Of a stretch of DNA of 64,000 nucleotides, positions 11,599-22,839 are shown piece after piece. Both the position numbers and the translations under genes were made by a program. Origin of the DNA: Pseudophaeomoniella oleicola (taxonomy: Eukaryota > Ascomycota > Eurotiomycetes > Phaeomoniellales > Phaeomoniellaceae); the NCBI GenBank assembly GCA_003868215.1, contig QWDQ01000003.1, positions 186,001 to 250,000 on the forward strand. The letters are read 5' to 3'. Numbering within the stretch: the stretch's first letter is position 1; every line of letters starts with the position of its first letter. The notes beneath the pieces were generated by a model. It was not told where the DNA came from. It did not search any database and saw nothing but the letters and a program-made list of their open reading frames with translations.

Positions 11599-12126
11599 TT
11601 AAGTAAAAGGTCAAGGCGTTCGCTCAAGGTAATCGTCTGAAATCAGCTCTCTCATCCCGATATTGAGGATTTGTATAGATTCCCAGAACTTGCATCAATT
11701 GAAGGCTTGTCCAAGCTATCATAAAAGACAGTATCAGTAGGTAACATCACCCTCGGATAGCAATAATGTTTGAGGAGAGAAAGAAGTAGGTTATGAAGAT
11801 TCTTTGCCCGGGATGCAATGCCTTTGCTTCAAGAGCTGGACTTTGACGCCAAGCTCTGGTTTCCAAGTTGTTGACGAGGACTCTGGCACCACGACACAAC
11901 CGATCGTTCAGGCGTTCTCGCTGCGCAGCTGCATCTTGCCTTTTTACTGATATCCGTCCGTCAACGGGAAGCAGCAGAGGAAAACGGTCACGACTTGCCG
12001 AGATAAACTAATCAGGGGCGGCATACGAGGTCCACCCAGTCAATCTGTCATCGTCGTCTCAAAGGACTGTTCCTCGCCGGCACAATAACCAGGCAGATGG
12101 CTGAGGCCAGAGATAGTTCACCATGG
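11599..12126. other. Intergenic: GAF-gene promoter region
   Basis: Between the 3' end of the membrane-protein gene and the start of the GAF gene. Nothing beyond ordinary intergenic sequence is seen. Confidence 0.55.
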
Positions 12127-13051
12127 CTACATCTCCGACACACTCGTACAAGGAGCAGAAGTACGGACATACATGAGGACGTATGTAGCCTTGCTAGAGA
12201 CCCGGTCAAAAACATACATCAGCCGGATAGCGTGACCTGGTAATACAAAGCCGCAAGAGCGATTTCCGCTATAACCACCAGTTAGCCTCCTTCCGGCGAG
12301 TAGTAACACCAACCTACCACTGACGAACGATAACACAAACCCCATCACGGTGAATACCGTTTGCAGATTTCCACCTAAGACACACCAGACGATAGACACA
12401 ACGACAATGGCGATTGAGGCTGAAATAGCCACCACTGCCAGTTTCTCTGCCCATAGACCTTCCACGAACTCTAGGCCATTCTGCCTTTTGTCTCCGGCGT
12501 CAAGTTCTGTGAACCAATCCACCCAGTAGTGATCCGGTCGGATCTCTTCCGGATGATGATAAGCATGCCGAAACTGTTTGCTGTCTGGAAAATCCTTTGG
12601 ATCCATTCGCAGAGGAACACCATTTGGGCTATACTGAGATAATATCAGCCCGCGATAAAGAGCAGAACCTGGTGACCAGGGGGGCACATACAGAGATAGG
12701 TACAATACTCTTGACCTTCTTGAACCCGACGATCCTCCTCCATGGTTTCTGTACGTCATACCTGAATGTCTCCCGAATCTCCCTCCAGAGCTCGCGGTCA
12801 TTGGTCCGATCCGGGTTGAACCTCATGGGTGCCGTCGACCACTTATGTGATGAAGCATGATACACACATAGTAGCAAGGTGACTTCAGACCTCCTACGTA
12901 TTGGAGACTTCTCCCGCGGTCTGTCGGGCGGTAGCGAATACCCTCGCCTGTGTGAAACACCGTGCTTTCGATGCCGTCGCGCTGTCCCGGGAGGCGGCGG
13001 TACATATCGAACAGACTGCGGAGACGGCGAGGGCGAACGACTTCGAATCAT
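12127..13051 (-). CDS. Small fungal membrane protein with Arg/Ser-rich N-terminus
   Basis: Exon 1 (13051-12692) and exon 2 (12633-12127) are joined across a 58-bp intron (donor GTATGT at 12691, acceptor AG at 12635-12634), giving 288 residues; a second, in-frame 81-nt intron near 12325-12245 would give 261. The N-terminus is basic and proline/serine-rich (RSRSPSPSPQSVRYVPPPPG). The middle matches a recurring fungal pattern: PMRFNPDRTNDRELW, KPWRRIVGFKKVKSIVP, NGVPLRMDPKDFPDS and GLEFVEGLWAEKLAVVA. Two hydrophobic segments follow (AVVAISASIAIVVVSIVW and VFTVMGFVLSFVSG). The family is common in plant- and rock-associated ascomycetes but I know no function. No signal peptide is seen. Confidence 0.75.
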
Positions 13052-14014
13052 ACTGGTCTAATTCAGCCCCAGCGACTTGGCAGTAATGGTACCTGCAGGG
13101 GACCATCTGATAATAACCCAGTCAATCCAGGTTTAATAACCAGGTATATCTCAACCTCCTCGCGCCTTGGCGATGATGAATTTCGGGAGACACAGAAACG
13201 CTCTCATCAAATGAATATCAAGACAAACTTGAGAGAACTAAGCAACCAAACAATACTTAATTGTTGACATCTATCATTACCCCCATCTATACCTCCCCAT
13301 CAGCTAATAGTTAGTTAATTACCTTACCCTGCTCACCAACATTATACAGACGCCTAGTCGTCTCTTAATCGGATAATCTATTGAGTTACTATCAGCACTA
13401 AACTTGCTGCTGTTGCGATTGCAGAATTGGTTGCGCTAGGCGACCGGGAAAAGATATCCGTACGTACTAAACTAGACATCGCGTACACATGTGAGTTACA
13501 CTGGCTACTAATTACGTTAAGCCGCAGTCATACTGTCGTAAAGGTCGAGATAAAGATCAAACGAACAGCACTTTGTCACTCCCATTATCAATCTACCAAA
13601 ACTTAACGTACTGGTTGCAAGGACTGCATCTGTATCCTATGTAAACTGGAAACAAGCCTAACATACAACGGACTGCCTTGTACAGGTTAAAAAGGGGCAC
13701 ACAATCATTGATTCGAATGCCAAAGCTCTGCCCCTCGCACCCGTTTCCATCCATTCATACAACACCAGACATGGAACTTATCGGTATCAGGGAACATAAG
13801 ATGACCAAACAAGAATTCCATAACCAACAAGTAAGATAAAGAAGACAGCGAAATGAAATGAAATGAAGTCATCGTGGCCCATCCTCATTTTCAGTGTCTG
13901 TACCGTCGAGTCATTAAACCGTGAAGCTTCATCATACCGTAGCATCCTGATATCTAGTCAATAGCATGACTGGGAAAGTTGGACATCCATGGTAATGGTA
14001 ATTGCTTGTTGGGC
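13052..14014. other. Gene-free stretch of about 960 bp
   Basis: Contains the membrane-protein promoter (high end) and the 3' region of the NTF2-like gene (low end). AT-rich, with many short open frames that look random. No RNA gene or repeat recognised. Confidence 0.55.
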
Positions 14015-15657
14015 TTAAAAGTCCCAGAAGTTCTTCGCACCGCCACCAGCACTTGTCTTCTTCGGCTTCACATCTGCGACACCTTCGTCGTCGTCTCCGA
14101 AACCCCAGTGTCTGTCCGTTAGGACATTTTTCCTTGCCGGCATCGGCCTCTTGTTTTCAGGCTTGGTCTGTTCTGGCGATTGATCGTATGACCAATGGGC
14201 ATCCATCATTTTCACATGTTTCATCTGAGAAGCGGCATGTGGCTTGTTCTCGTTGTTTGCGGGCTTAGAGGTAGGAGACTCATCACCAACAGCCCAATGG
14301 GCATCAAAGTCATTTCTTCGGCTGTTGATATTTGTGACCGTGCTTAGTGGACGCTTCGTCTCGGTATCGGCCCTAGAATTCTCGTCCGCGCCGTTGGCGT
14401 TGTTAAATACGGCAGCGTTGCGGCTGGAACGCGATGTTGGGCGAGTCTTCTCAGCAACAGGCGTTTGATCTTGTATTTCAAAATGAGTTTCCGCGTCAGG
14501 TCTTGGACGTGGAACATGCGGGTGCTTGCCGGGAGATCCAGCCAATTCCCCCTCATCATCAGACCAGCCAAAATGGCGGACATCATGACCACGAACTTTA
14601 TTACCTGGTTTCAGGGGAGTCGCGAAATCTTCAAAGTTCCACTGAGTTTCGTTCTTGTTGGACATAGGACGCATGGACATAGGCCTATTCGTTGCTGCTG
14701 GCTTTGGAGGTTCCAGCTCAAGATTTTCTCCGTGTCCTAGCTCGAAATGCGCATACTTGTTTGGATCTGACTTATACCTCAGCGCCTGAGGTTCTTCAGT
14801 ATTCGAATCATCGAACAACCGAGATGCTTGGTGACGGTGGTGGGTAGCACCCTTCGGCGGTGATACTTGCCTTGCACTCTCTGTTGCCTTGCTGTCCTCA
14901 CCAACGAACAACTCTCCGAGGTCTCTTGGCGGTGGTTTGCATGACATGCGGGGTGCCACGGGCGAAGGAGAAGTAACGCGAACATCCTCATCGTCTGGGG
15001 GAGCAAAGCCAGTCTTGATCAGAGTCGAATGAGGGTCCGCGATGTGCTTCTTGTTTGGCGAAGTCCGTCTGCCGGTGACTGCAGCTTGCTCCGTGGCTCG
15101 ACCTCTCTCAGAAGAAGCACTGTCATGGATCATTCCGACTGATGCGCCGGCGATCAACCTAGCCTGATCCTTGCCATCATAGATCGGCCAGTTGCGCCCA
15201 CTAGATCCAATGATGCCTGTTTGTTTCAAGAGTGCTCCTTGGTCCCATGAGATCCTGATTTGCTTGATTTTCCGGTCACTGTCGAAGGCCACAATATGAG
15301 TCTGTCGTACGTTAGTCAATTGCCTTATATCCTGTAGCAAAGACTTACCGCTGGAAAGGTCGCGATCTTATCGACCACAAAGTTATCTAGACCGGGGAGG
15401 TATGTACCACCACCAGAGATGAATTCTAAGGTTGTTTCGACGTCCATTGCCAGCGCATTCTGTCCTTCGATGGCGGAAATGATCTTCTGCGCCTGTGTTT
15501 TCACGATGGACTTGTTTTGTTGCTGCAGTTGCTTGATGATAGGCTCTGCATTCTTGAACGTCGTCAAAGTAGGAACGTAACTGAACGAGGCTGTCTCAGA
15601 CAGACTGGCCTGGCTGGGCGATGCCAGGAATTGCTCATAGATACCAAGCAATGCCAT
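14015..15657 (-). CDS. NTF2-like domain protein with repeated aromatic-acidic tail motifs
   Basis: Exon 1 (15657-15349) and exon 2 (15301-14015) join across a 47-bp intron (donor GTAAGT at 15348, acceptor AG at 15303-15302), giving 531 residues. The first 150 residues look like an NTF2/SnoaL-type cone: NALAMDVETTLEFI, THIVAFDSDRKIKQIRI, then WPIYDGKDQARLIAG. The rest is disordered and carries about eight short repeats with an aromatic pair and acidic residues: AHFELGHGE (about 287), QWNFEDF (323), RHFGWSDDE (345), THFEIQDQ (375), AHWAVGDES (437), AHWSYDQS (471), RHWGFGDDDE (500) and the C-terminal NFWDF. Similar proteins occur across Pezizomycotina; I know no assigned function. The repeats look like short linear binding motifs. 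Confidence 0.8.
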
Positions 15658-15788
15658 CTTGTTTAGACGATGCTGGTGATGCGACTCGAGATGAGGGGCC
15701 AGGAATGGTGAGTTTGTAATTGTTTACAAGTTGCCAGGCGCGTGTTTGAAGGTTCCAAGTGTGCAGTAGGGAATACGCTATGGGGAAA

Positions 15789-15824
<36 letters not shown>

Positions 15825-16677
15825 ATCGAGAAGATTCTACATGAAAAGTCACGGTTGCAGACACACGTCGCAATCAAGAGTTGTCCGACTTATCCTTATT
15901 TTATGTTGTTATGATTTGTTGCAAATGCAGCAGGGGCAACCCGAGCCTCTCTTAGGTTTGTTTTGTTGTTTAGGGCGTTTCATGCGACCAAGAACGCGCC
16001 CTATCCCGTTTTTTACAGCCCCGTACGATATAAGTTACACCTCAGTAATTAATTACTGTGAGCTGCCGAGGGCTGCTTTCGATACATCGCACCCCACCTC
16101 CCCTTCTTGATAATAATAGGATGCATTGAGGCTTAATTACAACAGCCATACCATTCTTCTATCCATCGCAAATCCTTCTCTATCCCCAGTGGCTGAGATT
16201 GCGAAGACTACTTACTAACTTGGGTATGTATCTGCGAGTCTGGTAGATACAGAGCACATGTCGGCCCCGCTATCAGTTGCTACCATGCACATCCTTGTCA
16301 CGCCCAGTAAAATACAACAAGGATCTTGAGTCCAGTACATCATGCCTCCTCCAAAATCCTCAAGACCTATGCCATTACCACTTTAAGTGATCTTTAGGTC
16401 ACGATACCTATTGAATGGCAAGGGTTGTAATCGTGCGTGTTACAGGTGGTCTGGCGGATCTGAAGCGATCAGGGGTAAGAATGCAAGGCCACCAGGTAGA
16501 TCGTGTGCTGCCGGGCATACACCTGTCCTTCTCCGGTTCCATCATCGCTGACAGACCTTCCATACCACATCGCTCTTTGCAGAGGAGATTTGTACTGTGA
16601 ATAGGCGGACAATGGTTGATAGGGCTGAGCAGCTGGGAAATGAATTTATTCAATTGACGCTGAAGACAACTTCAGCA
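15658..16677. other. Gene-free stretch of about 1 kb with (GA)n
   Basis: Upstream of the NTF2-like gene and downstream of the Arp10 gene, both on the minus strand. A GA tract lies 130 bp upstream of the NTF2-like start and would be a CT tract on its coding strand. No other feature is supported. Confidence 0.6.
15790..15822. repeat. (GA)n microsatellite in promoter
   Basis: About 16 GA units. On the minus strand this is a pure CT tract in the 5' region of the NTF2-like gene. CT tracts near transcription starts are common in fungal promoters. Confidence 0.93.
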
Positions 16678-18243
16678 TCAGCCCCATCCGGCAAGAGTCC
16701 AACTGGACCTGTCACCAGCTGCTTTTGCTAGACCTGGTCCGAAGCTTTGCCTTTGAGGGACTAAGCTAATGTCTCCTTCCTTGTGAGCGCCAGACAGTCC
16801 CTGTTGTAGAAATCGCTCTCTGTCAACTTCAACTAACCCTCGGACTTTCAATGCAGAGAGTAGACTTGCCCCGGCCCATGCACCTAAAGATTTGACTTCC
16901 CGCAGGACACCTTGAGTGGGTGGGCTGTTATCTTTCATGTAGATGCGTCGAAGCTTCTCCTCGATGGGATCAACTTCAGTATTCCGTTGAGCTGCGGTCG
17001 AGCTGCTGTAGGAGTTTTGTATTGGTTTGGTTATATTTTGTTCTGGACTTTTCGCTTTTTCTTGTTCAACCACCTTCCCCCGTACGTCATTCCATCCAGC
17101 TTTTGATGCCAGCGCATAAACATCGCTTAGGACGCGATTCGGGAGACCATGTATCTGCGACCCTCCACCAGAGAACACCACGCGAGACATACAAATGCCT
17201 CGCACATCCGGTGGAAGATCGACCAAGGCTTTAAAAACAAGCAGAGACAATGGCAGCTCTTCATCGTCTAGATCTTGACGGGATACATTTGAGGCCAAAA
17301 GCCCCAGCTCAATCGGTTCGGAGAGATTGAACTGTGAGAGCTTCGAATGCAGTGTTCGTGATCCTGACGGTATGTCAACTTCCACGAACTGGGCCTTGGT
17401 CGTGCTCGAGTCTATGTCGACCCCTGGACGACACCAGCCTAAGCGCATGACAGTTTCTTCCGCAAAATCAAAATTGACTTGGCTAGAGCTCGGTTCGGTC
17501 AGCTCTGGCTGACCGACGGACAACGAGAGAACCCGAGCCATTTCTTGGACAACCAGCTTCATGGCTCTGATGCTCCGTAAATTCCTTGTCTCTCGGTACT
17601 CGTAGACAGCCGTGACCACAGTTTCATGCCAACCTATGTCGACTACGAGGGCACTCCGTAAGCCAGCTGCTATGGTTGTCAGTGTTGGCGAGGGAAGAAG
17701 TCCAATAGATGGAAAGTTCCAGCGCGTGAAGAGGAGGTTCAGAAGGGCGGACAGGAGAGGATGTGGCACAAGTGGTGGCAAGACAAGAATTAGTCTTTGC
17801 AGGCCGGTGACTGTTAATAAATGCTGGTTATAGACATTCCTCACAGCGCGCTCAAGTCGATCCTGGAATAGACCAAGATCAAAGTTGTGTAGATCATATC
17901 GCCATAGTTCGTGACTCTCTGCCCAACCGTCAAAGCTGATGTCCTCTGGCGCCGCCACACCTGCTTGTGGCTCCCAATCACTGTAGTCACCAACTCGTCT
18001 TGATGTCTCAGGACCGAATGACACCGAACATTGAGGTGACGCATCCCCTTCGAAGCCAGCTCGGAGGTAACGTGAACCAAGTTCAAAAATGACTACCTCC
18101 TCTTCCTGCCGGAAGCCTGCTCCAGGAGACGAGAAGTTAGACGAGTATGTCCTTGTGGGGGTATGCGGTGAGGCTGATTGCCCATTATGTCTCAGTCCTG
18201 GCCGAACTGCAGATGCAACAGGTCGTTCCGTTGCTGCGGCCAT
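16678..18243 (-). CDS. Actin-related protein Arp10/Arp11 (dynactin pointed end)
   Basis: Single exon, 521 residues from the ATG at 18243; an in-frame GTG three codons upstream is not the start. The actin fold is recognisable by EVVIFELGSRYLRAGFEGDA (phosphate 1 strand region), LILVLPPLVPHPLLSALLNLLF, ALVVDIGWHETVVTAVYE (phosphate 2), and SRVVFSGGGSQIHGLPNRV (adenosine loop). Divergence from actin and the GFEGDASPQCSVSFGPE opening fit fungal Arp10/Arp11 (Neurospora RO-7), a dynactin pointed-end subunit needed for dynein-driven nuclear and vesicle movement. Some actin ATP-binding residues are changed, as is usual in this subfamily. It shares a short intergenic promoter with the GEN1-like nuclease. 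Another divergent Arp cannot be excluded. Confidence 0.72.
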   Translation of the reverse strand: MAAATERPVASAVRPGLRHNGQSASPHTPTRTYSSNFSSPGAGFRQEEEVVIFELGSRYLRAGFEGDASPQCSVSFGPETSRRVGDYSDWEPQAGVAAPEDISFDGWAESHELWRYDLHNFDLGLFQDRLERAVRNVYNQHLLTVTGLQRLILVLPPLVPHPLLSALLNLLFTRWNFPSIGLLPSPTLTTIAAGLRSALVVDIGWHETVVTAVYEYRETRNLRSIRAMKLVVQEMARVLSLSVGQPELTEPSSSQVNFDFAEETVMRLGWCRPGVDIDSSTTKAQFVEVDIPSGSRTLHSKLSQFNLSEPIELGLLASNVSRQDLDDEELPLSLLVFKALVDLPPDVRGICMSRVVFSGGGSQIHGLPNRVLSDVYALASKAGWNDVRGKVVEQEKAKSPEQNITKPIQNSYSSSTAAQRNTEVDPIEEKLRRIYMKDNSPPTQGVLREVKSLGAWAGASLLSALKVRGLVEVDRERFLQQGLSGAHKEGDISLVPQRQSFGPGLAKAAGDRSSWTLAGWG

Positions 18244-18509
18244 CTGACACACTTCCCATACCGGAGGATCTGATTGATTTCGGAAGTTCTCTGGTCCACT
18301 CCGGATCGCTTTCTCGTTATCGAGAGTTTAGCTTTTATGGGCGAAGGGTCGCCTCGTCGCTTTATTTTGGCGGGGTCTCGGGTGGACGAACATGAGACGC
18401 TATGACATTCCAGGTAATTCATCAACATCACTTTTGAGATGAAACAATACAACTAATTACGCTCAAAAGCATCATCTTCAATCTATAAACACATGATGCA
18501 TGTGGCACT
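18244..18509. promoter_or_regulatory. Shared divergent promoter (Arp10 / GEN1-like)
   Basis: Only 266 bp separate the two divergent start codons, so both genes must take their core promoters from this stretch. No clear TATA box is seen. The arrangement is visible; co-regulation is inference. Confidence 0.6.
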
Positions 18510-20969
18510 ATGGGCATCCCAGGGTAAGCACTCGGCGTATGTCACGGGAAGAGGAAACATCTGCTAATCATATATAGCATTCTCAAAGAGATAGGGAAAG
18601 GGCAGCGCGTTGCTCTGGCGAAGCTTGCAATCGAACACCTCGAGAGAACGAAGCGGCCTTTGCGGATTGCGATCGATGCGGCAATATGGTCGTTTCAGAA
18701 TCAAGCCTCACAGGGCGGCTTAAATCCTGGGCTACGAGTTTTCTACTTTCGACTTATTCGCTTGTTGGCCCTACCAATTCACCCTCTATTTGTTTATGAC
18801 GGTCCCAACAAGCCAAAGGTCAAACGGAACAAGAGAGTGGGTGTCTGGGACTCGGCAGAAGATAGGCTCTCTAAGCGATTACTGCAATTATTTCACTTCC
18901 CATATCTAACAGCACCTGGGGAAGCAGAGGCGGAATGCGCAGCATTGCAGAATTGCGGTATCGTCGATGCCGTGATGAGCCAGGATGCAGATGCCGTAAT
19001 GTTCGGCTCTACCCTCACGCTCAAAAACTGGTCGTCCGAAGCCTCAAAAGGTAGCCACGCGCCTACTCATGTTGATGTTTTGAGCGCTGCAGAAGTCTAC
19101 GAAAGGGTGGGACTGGATACAGATGGCATGGTACTGGTGGCCTTACTTAGTGGTGGTGACTATGATCCAAGCGGCGTCGCAGGCTTTGGCGCAACTATTG
19201 CCTGTGAGATTGCCAAGGTCAAAGAACCAAACTTCGCAAGTGACCTTCTGAAGATCAAGAACAACGGAGATCAACAAGCCCTTAGAGAATGGCAAGAACG
19301 ACTGAATCACGAGCTACACACCAATGAGTCCAAGTTCTTTAGAAAAAGACATGGCAACATCTCAGTACCGGAGAGTTTCCCGGATGATACTATACTAAGC
19401 TACTATACCAGACCCGCTGTGTCCTCGCACGAGAGGCTGAAAGAAATTCAACTAGCTATATCCGCAGAATGGGAGAAAGAGGTTGAATTCCCGCTCAATA
19501 TACCTCTTCTCCGGGAGTTTACGAGAGAAAACTTTGATTGGAAATATAAGACCGGTGCCCGCAAGTTTGTACGAGGTTTGGCACCGTCCCTACTGTCCCA
19601 GCGTCTCCGATTACGACAGTCGATGGGTGGTCTACTCGGATTCAACTCCATTCTCAGCCGTGGCCACCGATTTGAAAACGATGGTATTTCCGAAGTACGT
19701 GTTCAGGTTACACCATCGGCCTTCGTGCCTGTAGACATCGATGCAGAGGAAGAGCGTCCGTCGGAAGATATGTCGACGGAATGTGTAGATGATGCAGGTG
19801 AGCCGCCTGACACGGGGGATGCTACAGGAGACCTGGCAATGGCATCAAGTCAAATGGAAGTTCCAACAACGCCCTCAAGGAAACGAAAAAGTCCACCATG
19901 GGACCCAGATCTTCCTGAGAAGTACTGGCTACCGGAAGTAATCGTCAGTCTAGGATTGCCCGGGATTGTGGAGACATGGGCTTCGAAGCAAGAAGAAATG
20001 CGCAAAGGCTCCAAAAAACCACCAGTCAAGCAATTGAAGCCAAGGGTTCGTGATGCTAATATGAAGCCGGGTGCTATGGAAACTTTCTTCAAACAATCGA
20101 AACCAGGCGTATCTACTGCCTCAACCACGAAATCTAACGACGGCATCGGATTCACTGTCCCTACCTCCAAAAGAGGAACGCAGACCAAACAGAGGACAGC
20201 AACAAAGAGACCATCGGCAGTATCCTCTCAATCTGGCCGCTCCATAGCCCAATTCTTCCAACCTCAAACAGGATCGTCCGAAAGCCCGTTTGAAACTTCC
20301 AGAGCCTTCCACGATAGCTCATTGGCAAGATCTGGTAGTGTTGTGAAGACCAAGGCGAACGAATTACTTATAGGTCTACGCTCTCCGACTCCTCGGAAGC
20401 AGTCGCGGAAAGATCCCACTGCCGCATCACTCTCGGAAGTTGAAGAGGTCACTTCTATCGATATACCGTCGTCACCGCTCGCGCCTTGGTCACCTTGGGT
20501 TCCGTTCGAGGCTGGTCCCTATATGCAAGATCCCGCACGTTGCACTACCCCGCCACCGAAGTCAGGCTCTATGTCCATGCTGTCGTCACCAATATCCATA
20601 CCTTCACCTTCCGAAATATTCGCATCATTTGCTACAGCACCCGATTTATCACCAACTGTAGGTCGTGAAGACGGGCCTCACCCGTCCTCACAGGTTACAG
20701 TAAGAAAGCCCAAAAGGTTGCCTCCTACAAGATCAGGAGGAACGAAGTCATCGTCACCCACCTTGAAGACCGTCTTCAAGACAACCAAGGCAAACGAGGT
20801 TGTCAAGGGAAAGGTTGCTGCCATCGCCAGAGACAGTTTACCAGGTGCTTGGAAGGAGATCGGCGCTGAAGACGTGGAAGATGTCGGGCAAATCCAGCGT
20901 ATTCCCAATGAGCGAGGGGAAAGGAGTCGGGCGCAAAGAGTTAGTCTGGTTGACTTAACGCAGCTTTGA
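18510..20969 (+). CDS. GEN1/Yen1 Holliday-junction resolvase (XPG family)
   Basis: A 14-nt first exon (18510-18523, coding MGIP plus two bases) and a second exon (18578-20969) join across a 54-bp intron (GTAAGC donor, TATATAG acceptor), giving 801 residues starting MGIPGILKEIGKGQRV. This is the XPG N-terminal domain, where Gly2 becomes the new N-terminus and threads DNA. Catalytic acids appear in RIAIDAAIW, in APGEAEAECA (Glu120, Glu122) and in SQDADAVMFG (Asp141, Asp143), and the LLSGGDYDPSGVAG segment is the GEN1/Yen1 version of the helix-two-turn-helix entry. The long C-terminal half is divergent and probably disordered, with two FF-containing boxes (METFFKQ, IAQFFQPQ). It would cut Holliday junctions symmetrically during late recombination repair. 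GEN1 rather than FEN1/XPG/EXO1 is inferred from the domain layout. Confidence 0.87.
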
Positions 20970-21590
20970 ATCTTTGGGCGAGTACCTAATATGAATTTCA
21001 TGAGGCATGATTATCAGGACGGGCATAGAAGTAGGCATTGCAAGGTCTAAGTTACTACTATCTGGGTCTGGGCATTTCAGGACAGGGCAGGGCAAAATAC
21101 CGTATCGAGTATTATAAAGCGAAGAAAGCTATAGTTCCTTCATGTTGCCATCGATATAGGCTTTTGAGAGAATTCGATGTCCGTATACGTTTGCTGATGT
21201 GGTTGATGACGGTATTAGTCATCTATTTGCCATTGATTTGTTCATCCATTACATGGTATCATAAGCCCATGAACTCTGCGGATTGCGTGCTTGTGACGAT
21301 GAGGTGCGAGAGTGAAGGGTCCTCGGCATGCGGCGAGCTTAATAACTCTTTTCGTTCAACCACAGCTTTTTGATCGATCAATCAATCAATCTCAGTACGT
21401 AGTAATCGCCTCCAGGCATCGCATGCTGATTTCTAATTGATGTCCTGAAGCAGATCTTGGACTTTGCTATATGCTATATATACCATGTAGGTGCAGTATT
21501 CGTCTCTCCTTATTATTATTTTTCTTTGCATTAGTATCCTTCACAATTCAAAGGATCGCTTTACTGTTGATTAGCACAACCTCAGTTGCA
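20970..21590. other. Intergenic: GEN1 3' end and oxidoreductase promoter
   Basis: A gap of about 620 bp between two plus-strand genes. No gene, TATA box or repeat is convincing. The frame of the downstream gene is open for 40 more codons upstream and would add a hydrophobic leader, but that lead is untypical of the family. Confidence 0.55.
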
Positions 21591-22457
21591 ATGACGTCCA
21601 CAACGACCGCCACTAGATCATTCACGTCCATACAATCATCGTCCATTGGTGGGCCGGTCACCGCAGAACTCAACTTCTATATCCCACCAGCAGACGGGTC
21701 AAAGCCTTTCAATTATGTCGAAACACCTCCGGAAGGCCAACCCCAGAGTAACTTCAGCGTAGGCACCCAAGAAGTAGAGATAGATGACATTCGAGGCAAG
21801 GAGCAGAACTTCAATCTCGACAGAGACGCATTCCAGACAATTACCAATGTCAGATCTGGAGAAACCACTTTCGAAAACGACGACCATATCAAATCGGTCT
21901 ACTACCCAGAGAATGAAAAGCTGATTTTGGACAACCTACCGGGCGCGCATAAAGTCATATTCTTCGACCACACAATTAGACGCTCGAATCCGCAAGCGCC
22001 GCGGGCTCCTGTGACTCGGGCTCACGTTGACCAGACCAGCAAGTCTGCCGCTGAGCGTGTTCGACTTCATGCAGCTTCACCAGAGGAGGCGGAAGCACTA
22101 CTCAAGGGACGTTACCGCATCGTTAACATCTGGAGGCCGATCAACGGGACTGTGGAAGCACATCCACTCGCCTTCGCCTCGGCTTCCAGCGTAGACGACG
22201 GCGATCTAATCCCAGTCGAGCACCGGTATGCCACGCGCACAGGTGAAACAGCTCAGGTGAGATACAACGATAAAATGAAGTGGTATTATTGGTCCAATAT
22301 GGGAAACGAGGATCGACTATTGCTCAAGTGTTGGGATAGCAAGACTGATGATGCCACCAACCCAAGTGTACCGCACAGCGCTTTCGTGGACCCGAACACC
22401 CCAGCGGCTGCAAAGGGTCGCGAAAGCATCGAGGTTCGAGCTCTGGTTTTCGGATAA
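21591..22457 (+). CDS. CmcJ/AsaB-like oxidoreductase (GA4-desaturase family)
   Basis: Single exon, 288 residues from ATG at 21591. Matches the CmcJ / AsaB / gibberellin GA4-desaturase family of fungal and bacterial enzymes: VTAELNFYIPPADGSKPFN at the start, KVIFFDHTIRR, the RAHVDQTS segment with a possible metal-binding His and Asp, GRYRIVNIWRPINGTVEAHP, VRYNDKMKWYYWSNM, and SVPHSAFVDPNTP near the end, finishing IEVRALVFG. Members are small non-haem iron, 2-oxoglutarate-type oxygenases or desaturases found in secondary metabolism. An upstream in-frame extension (from 21471) would add a hydrophobic stretch; I prefer the internal ATG because the family starts here. The substrate is unknown. Confidence 0.85.
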   Translation: MTSTTTATRSFTSIQSSSIGGPVTAELNFYIPPADGSKPFNYVETPPEGQPQSNFSVGTQEVEIDDIRGKEQNFNLDRDAFQTITNVRSGETTFENDDHIKSVYYPENEKLILDNLPGAHKVIFFDHTIRRSNPQAPRAPVTRAHVDQTSKSAAERVRLHAASPEEAEALLKGRYRIVNIWRPINGTVEAHPLAFASASSVDDGDLIPVEHRYATRTGETAQVRYNDKMKWYYWSNMGNEDRLLLKCWDSKTDDATNPSVPHSAFVDPNTPAAAKGRESIEVRALVFG

Positions 22458-22839
22458 AGGAGAGAGCCTTCTCCGCGTTCGAGGTCGTAGAGTTGGGGAC
22501 AATGACAAGGACGTCGGCCTTTGTGTGAATTGTTTGGGATGACAGTCATTCGAATAGCATTGCCATTGTACCTATATGACACAATGGTGAATAATCAAGT
22601 TACGTTCTTTCATAATATCGCGACATTTTAACAAAGGGGCTTTGATGGGTTGTCTTTTTACATAACCTACCAAAAAGTCCAAGATGTAGATATATTTGCA
22701 GGCTGTTCCTTGACGATTGCCTTTACTTCCAGAGTCTGTTTCTTCACCATTTTTTCTCATCTCTCGCAGGTCGAGAGCAGCTGCAACAATACCCTTTCTG
22801 ATCCCACATCCCATTGCTGACCCGCAGCGACAACTCACC
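22458..22839. other. Intergenic between oxidoreductase and Cys-rich protein
   Basis: About 380 bp, holding the 3' region of one plus-strand gene and the promoter of the next. Nothing further seen. Confidence 0.55.

Noticed and set aside
21471-21590. Hydrophobic N-terminal extension of the CmcJ-like protein as a signal peptide
   Set aside because: Family members start at the position of the ATG at 21591 and act inside the cell; the upstream frame is probably an untranslated leader.
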